Assembly (NCBI RefSeq): GCF_009695765.1
Contig: NZ_VUNI01000025.1
Location: 1-41,123 of the forward strand
Length of the DNA: 41,123 bases
Direction of reading: 5' to 3'
Origin: Roseburia porci
GTDB taxonomy: Bacteria; Bacillota; Clostridia; Lachnospirales; Lachnospiraceae
A program made the translations under genes and the position numbers. Positions 39,880 through 41,123 of the stretch are shown piece by piece. The first letter of the stretch is position 1, and every line of letters starts with the position of its first letter. Below the pieces are notes generated by a model. That model searched no databases. It saw nothing but the letters and a program-made list of their open reading frames with translations, and was not told the DNA's origin.

Positions 39880-40945
39880 TTTTCAATATCTCCTTCCACA
39901 AATTGGTCAGTGTCTGATCTTCCAGAGAGGAAATTGTTTTCTCAATTCCGGAGACTGCGGTGGCACCAAGATCATCATGAGTACTGGAAAGTTCTTCACA
40001 ATGCATAAAACGCATGGCATTTGTAGCATAGTCCGGTGCTGCATCAAAACATAATGCCAGTTCCTTTGCACGGAGCAGAGTCTGCTTTGCCGCATCCGGT
40101 TTGTGAAGTGCAAGCTGCGTATGTGCAAGCAAGGACAGAAAAGTTCCGTTCAGCTTGTCAAAGGAATTGGGAATATTATCATATTTTAAGCCGGACAGGA
40201 TCTGATCAAGCCAGAGCAGTATCGCTTCGGCATCTTCAAACTCTTCATTGTCAAAAAATACATTTACATACCCGGTAATGGTACGTATGATCGAACTGAT
40301 CGAGGCAATCAGTGCTTCGGATAAATAGAAAAGAGATTCATCTTTGTCTCCTCCGTTGGTGGCAAGCGTAAGTCCGATCCGGTCGTTATAAAGTCCGGCG
40401 GAATTGTGCTTTTTGAAGATTTCCACGGCTTTTTCGTTTTCGCCAAGAGAGAGATAGACATCTGCGATATCCCCGTAAATCGTAAACTCACTGATCAGCG
40501 GATCGGTATTCTGGTTCAGAAGAAGACGGGCTTTTTCGTAGAGTTCCAGGGAACGCCGGAGTTTTTTTTCATCGGCCAGCTCCAGTCCGAAGATGCGATA
40601 CATCTGTGCACAGCGATGAACAATCCGGAAATGATTTGGGTATTTTTTGAGTGCCTTTTCAGCTTCGGAAATCATAGTGTAGTCTCTGTTGTAGATATAT
40701 TCCCGAATCCGGTTTAAAGTCTCTTCAACCCGGTTGTTTTTCATTTCATAGCCGATCAGGACATCCATGGAAGTGTCAAAAAAATCAGCCATTTCAACGA
40801 TCAGACTCAGATCCGGGATCGACAGACCCGCTTCCCATTTGTATACAGCACCTGTAGTTACTCCGAGTACTTCGGCCAGCTGCTCCTGGGTGAGTGAGCG
40901 TTCTTTTCGAAATGAACGGATATTATCGGAAAGCTTTAATGTCAT
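39860..40945 (-). CDS. XRE-family regulator with TPR-like C-terminal domain
   Basis: A 361-residue protein. Residues 5-60 are an XRE helix-turn-helix (IRSFRKERSLTQEQLAEVLG, then GAVYKWEAGLSIP). Residues about 75-345 are paired helices of the tetratricopeptide kind (for example SLGENEKAVEIFKKH and YEKARLLLNQN). This layout fits RNPP/Rgg-like regulators that bind a peptide or protein with the helical domain. It precedes and overlaps an ABC exporter gene, a common arrangement for a signal or toxin exporter and its controller. No small peptide gene is visible between them. GAGGAG lies about 10 bases before the ATG. Confidence 0.88.
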   Translation of the reverse strand: MTLKLSDNIRSFRKERSLTQEQLAEVLGVTTGAVYKWEAGLSIPDLSLIVEMADFFDTSMDVLIGYEMKNNRVEETLNRIREYIYNRDYTMISEAEKALKKYPNHFRIVHRCAQMYRIFGLELADEKKLRRSLELYEKARLLLNQNTDPLISEFTIYGDIADVYLSLGENEKAVEIFKKHNSAGLYNDRIGLTLATNGGDKDESLFYLSEALIASISSIIRTITGYVNVFFDNEEFEDAEAILLWLDQILSGLKYDNIPNSFDKLNGTFLSLLAHTQLALHKPDAAKQTLLRAKELALCFDAAPDYATNAMRFMHCEELSSTHDDLGATAVSGIEKTISSLEDQTLTNLWKEILKNETETA

Positions 40946-41112
40946 AATGATTTCTCCTCTCGATCTGTTATTTATTTAGGTGTTTGCGAAACGCCCAAAA
41001 CCGCATAAATACGGCATTTTTTGTTGTTAAAATAAAATATCTCCTCAAGGTTTATGGTAAAATAGAGTTGCGAAAAAATATCAACCAATCCACCTAAAGG
41101 AGATATACCTAC

Positions 41113-41123
41113 ATGATAACACA
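41113..41123 (+). CDS. Start of a gene running out of the window
   Basis: ATG at 41113 with AAAGGAG 10 bases upstream and a TGGTAAAAT extended -10 at about 41054-41062. Only three codons (M-I-T) are visible, so no product can be named. It is divergent from the XRE-TPR gene. Confidence 0.55.

Overview
The window looks like the chromosome of a low-GC gut Clostridium relative, most likely a Lachnospiraceae member. This rests on AGGAGG-type ribosome sites throughout, tRNA genes that do not encode the 3' CCA, and the gene set (a large cyclic-nucleotide-binding-domain protein, a surface C1 protease with a lectin-like tail, HD-GYP and hemerythrin proteins). I cannot name the genus. The chromosomal genes look richer in GC than the two inserted elements.

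Layout. (1) 1-1144: 3' end of a 23S rRNA gene followed directly by eight tRNA genes and a terminator, with no 5S gene in between. (2) 1191-8771: chromosomal genes for a CRP-like-domain protein, a small Asn/Gln-rich protein, a rhodanese, a THUMP-domain RNA methyltransferase, a surface papain-like protease, an N-acetylmuramoyl-L-alanine amidase and the XTP/dITP pyrophosphatase RdgB. (3) 8789-9932: a second tRNA operon behind a consensus promoter, with two copies of a Pro-Gly-Arg-His-Lys block (the second also has Gln). (4) 9913-26711: element A, 16.8 kb, inserted at the 3' end of the last tRNA-Lys. It encodes an integrase and a head/packaging set (scaffold, N4-gp56-type capsid, SPP1-like portal, small and large terminase, connectors, collagen-like fibre) but no recognisable tail, lysin or polymerase. 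(5) 26690-31641: element B, 4.9 kb, in tandem at the same site. It is an integrative mobilizable element with its own integrase, a MobV relaxase, a candidate oriT and an APH-family kinase. (6) 31680-41123: the chromosome resumes with the terminator that probably once ended the tRNA operon, then a tandem hemerythrin, glycerate kinase, a YfcE-type phosphodiesterase, a LysR regulator with an MFS transporter, a broken superoxide dismutase, a double-HD protein, and an XRE-TPR regulator with an ABC exporter.

The most unusual content is in element A. About 1.9 kb (12262-14170) holds no convincing gene but is a diverged tandem array of about 18 units averaging 107 bp. Most units have a short box and a stem-loop whose two arms change together from unit to unit, and the array ends in a UUCG-loop terminator. 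A second 0.7-kb non-coding stretch (23671-24390) after the portal gene packs at least eleven hairpins and shares motifs with the first. Further hairpin clusters lie at 16578-16615, 17738-17826 and 18144-18424. Together with the tailless gene set, this suggests a capsid-forming phage satellite (or reduced prophage) carrying a family of structured RNAs or DNA sites that I do not recognise.

Three copies of a 22-bp att core (9913, 26690, 31620) document the tandem insertion. Element A also brings its own promoter and 5' part of tRNA-Lys, so a complete second tRNA-Lys gene exists at its right end.
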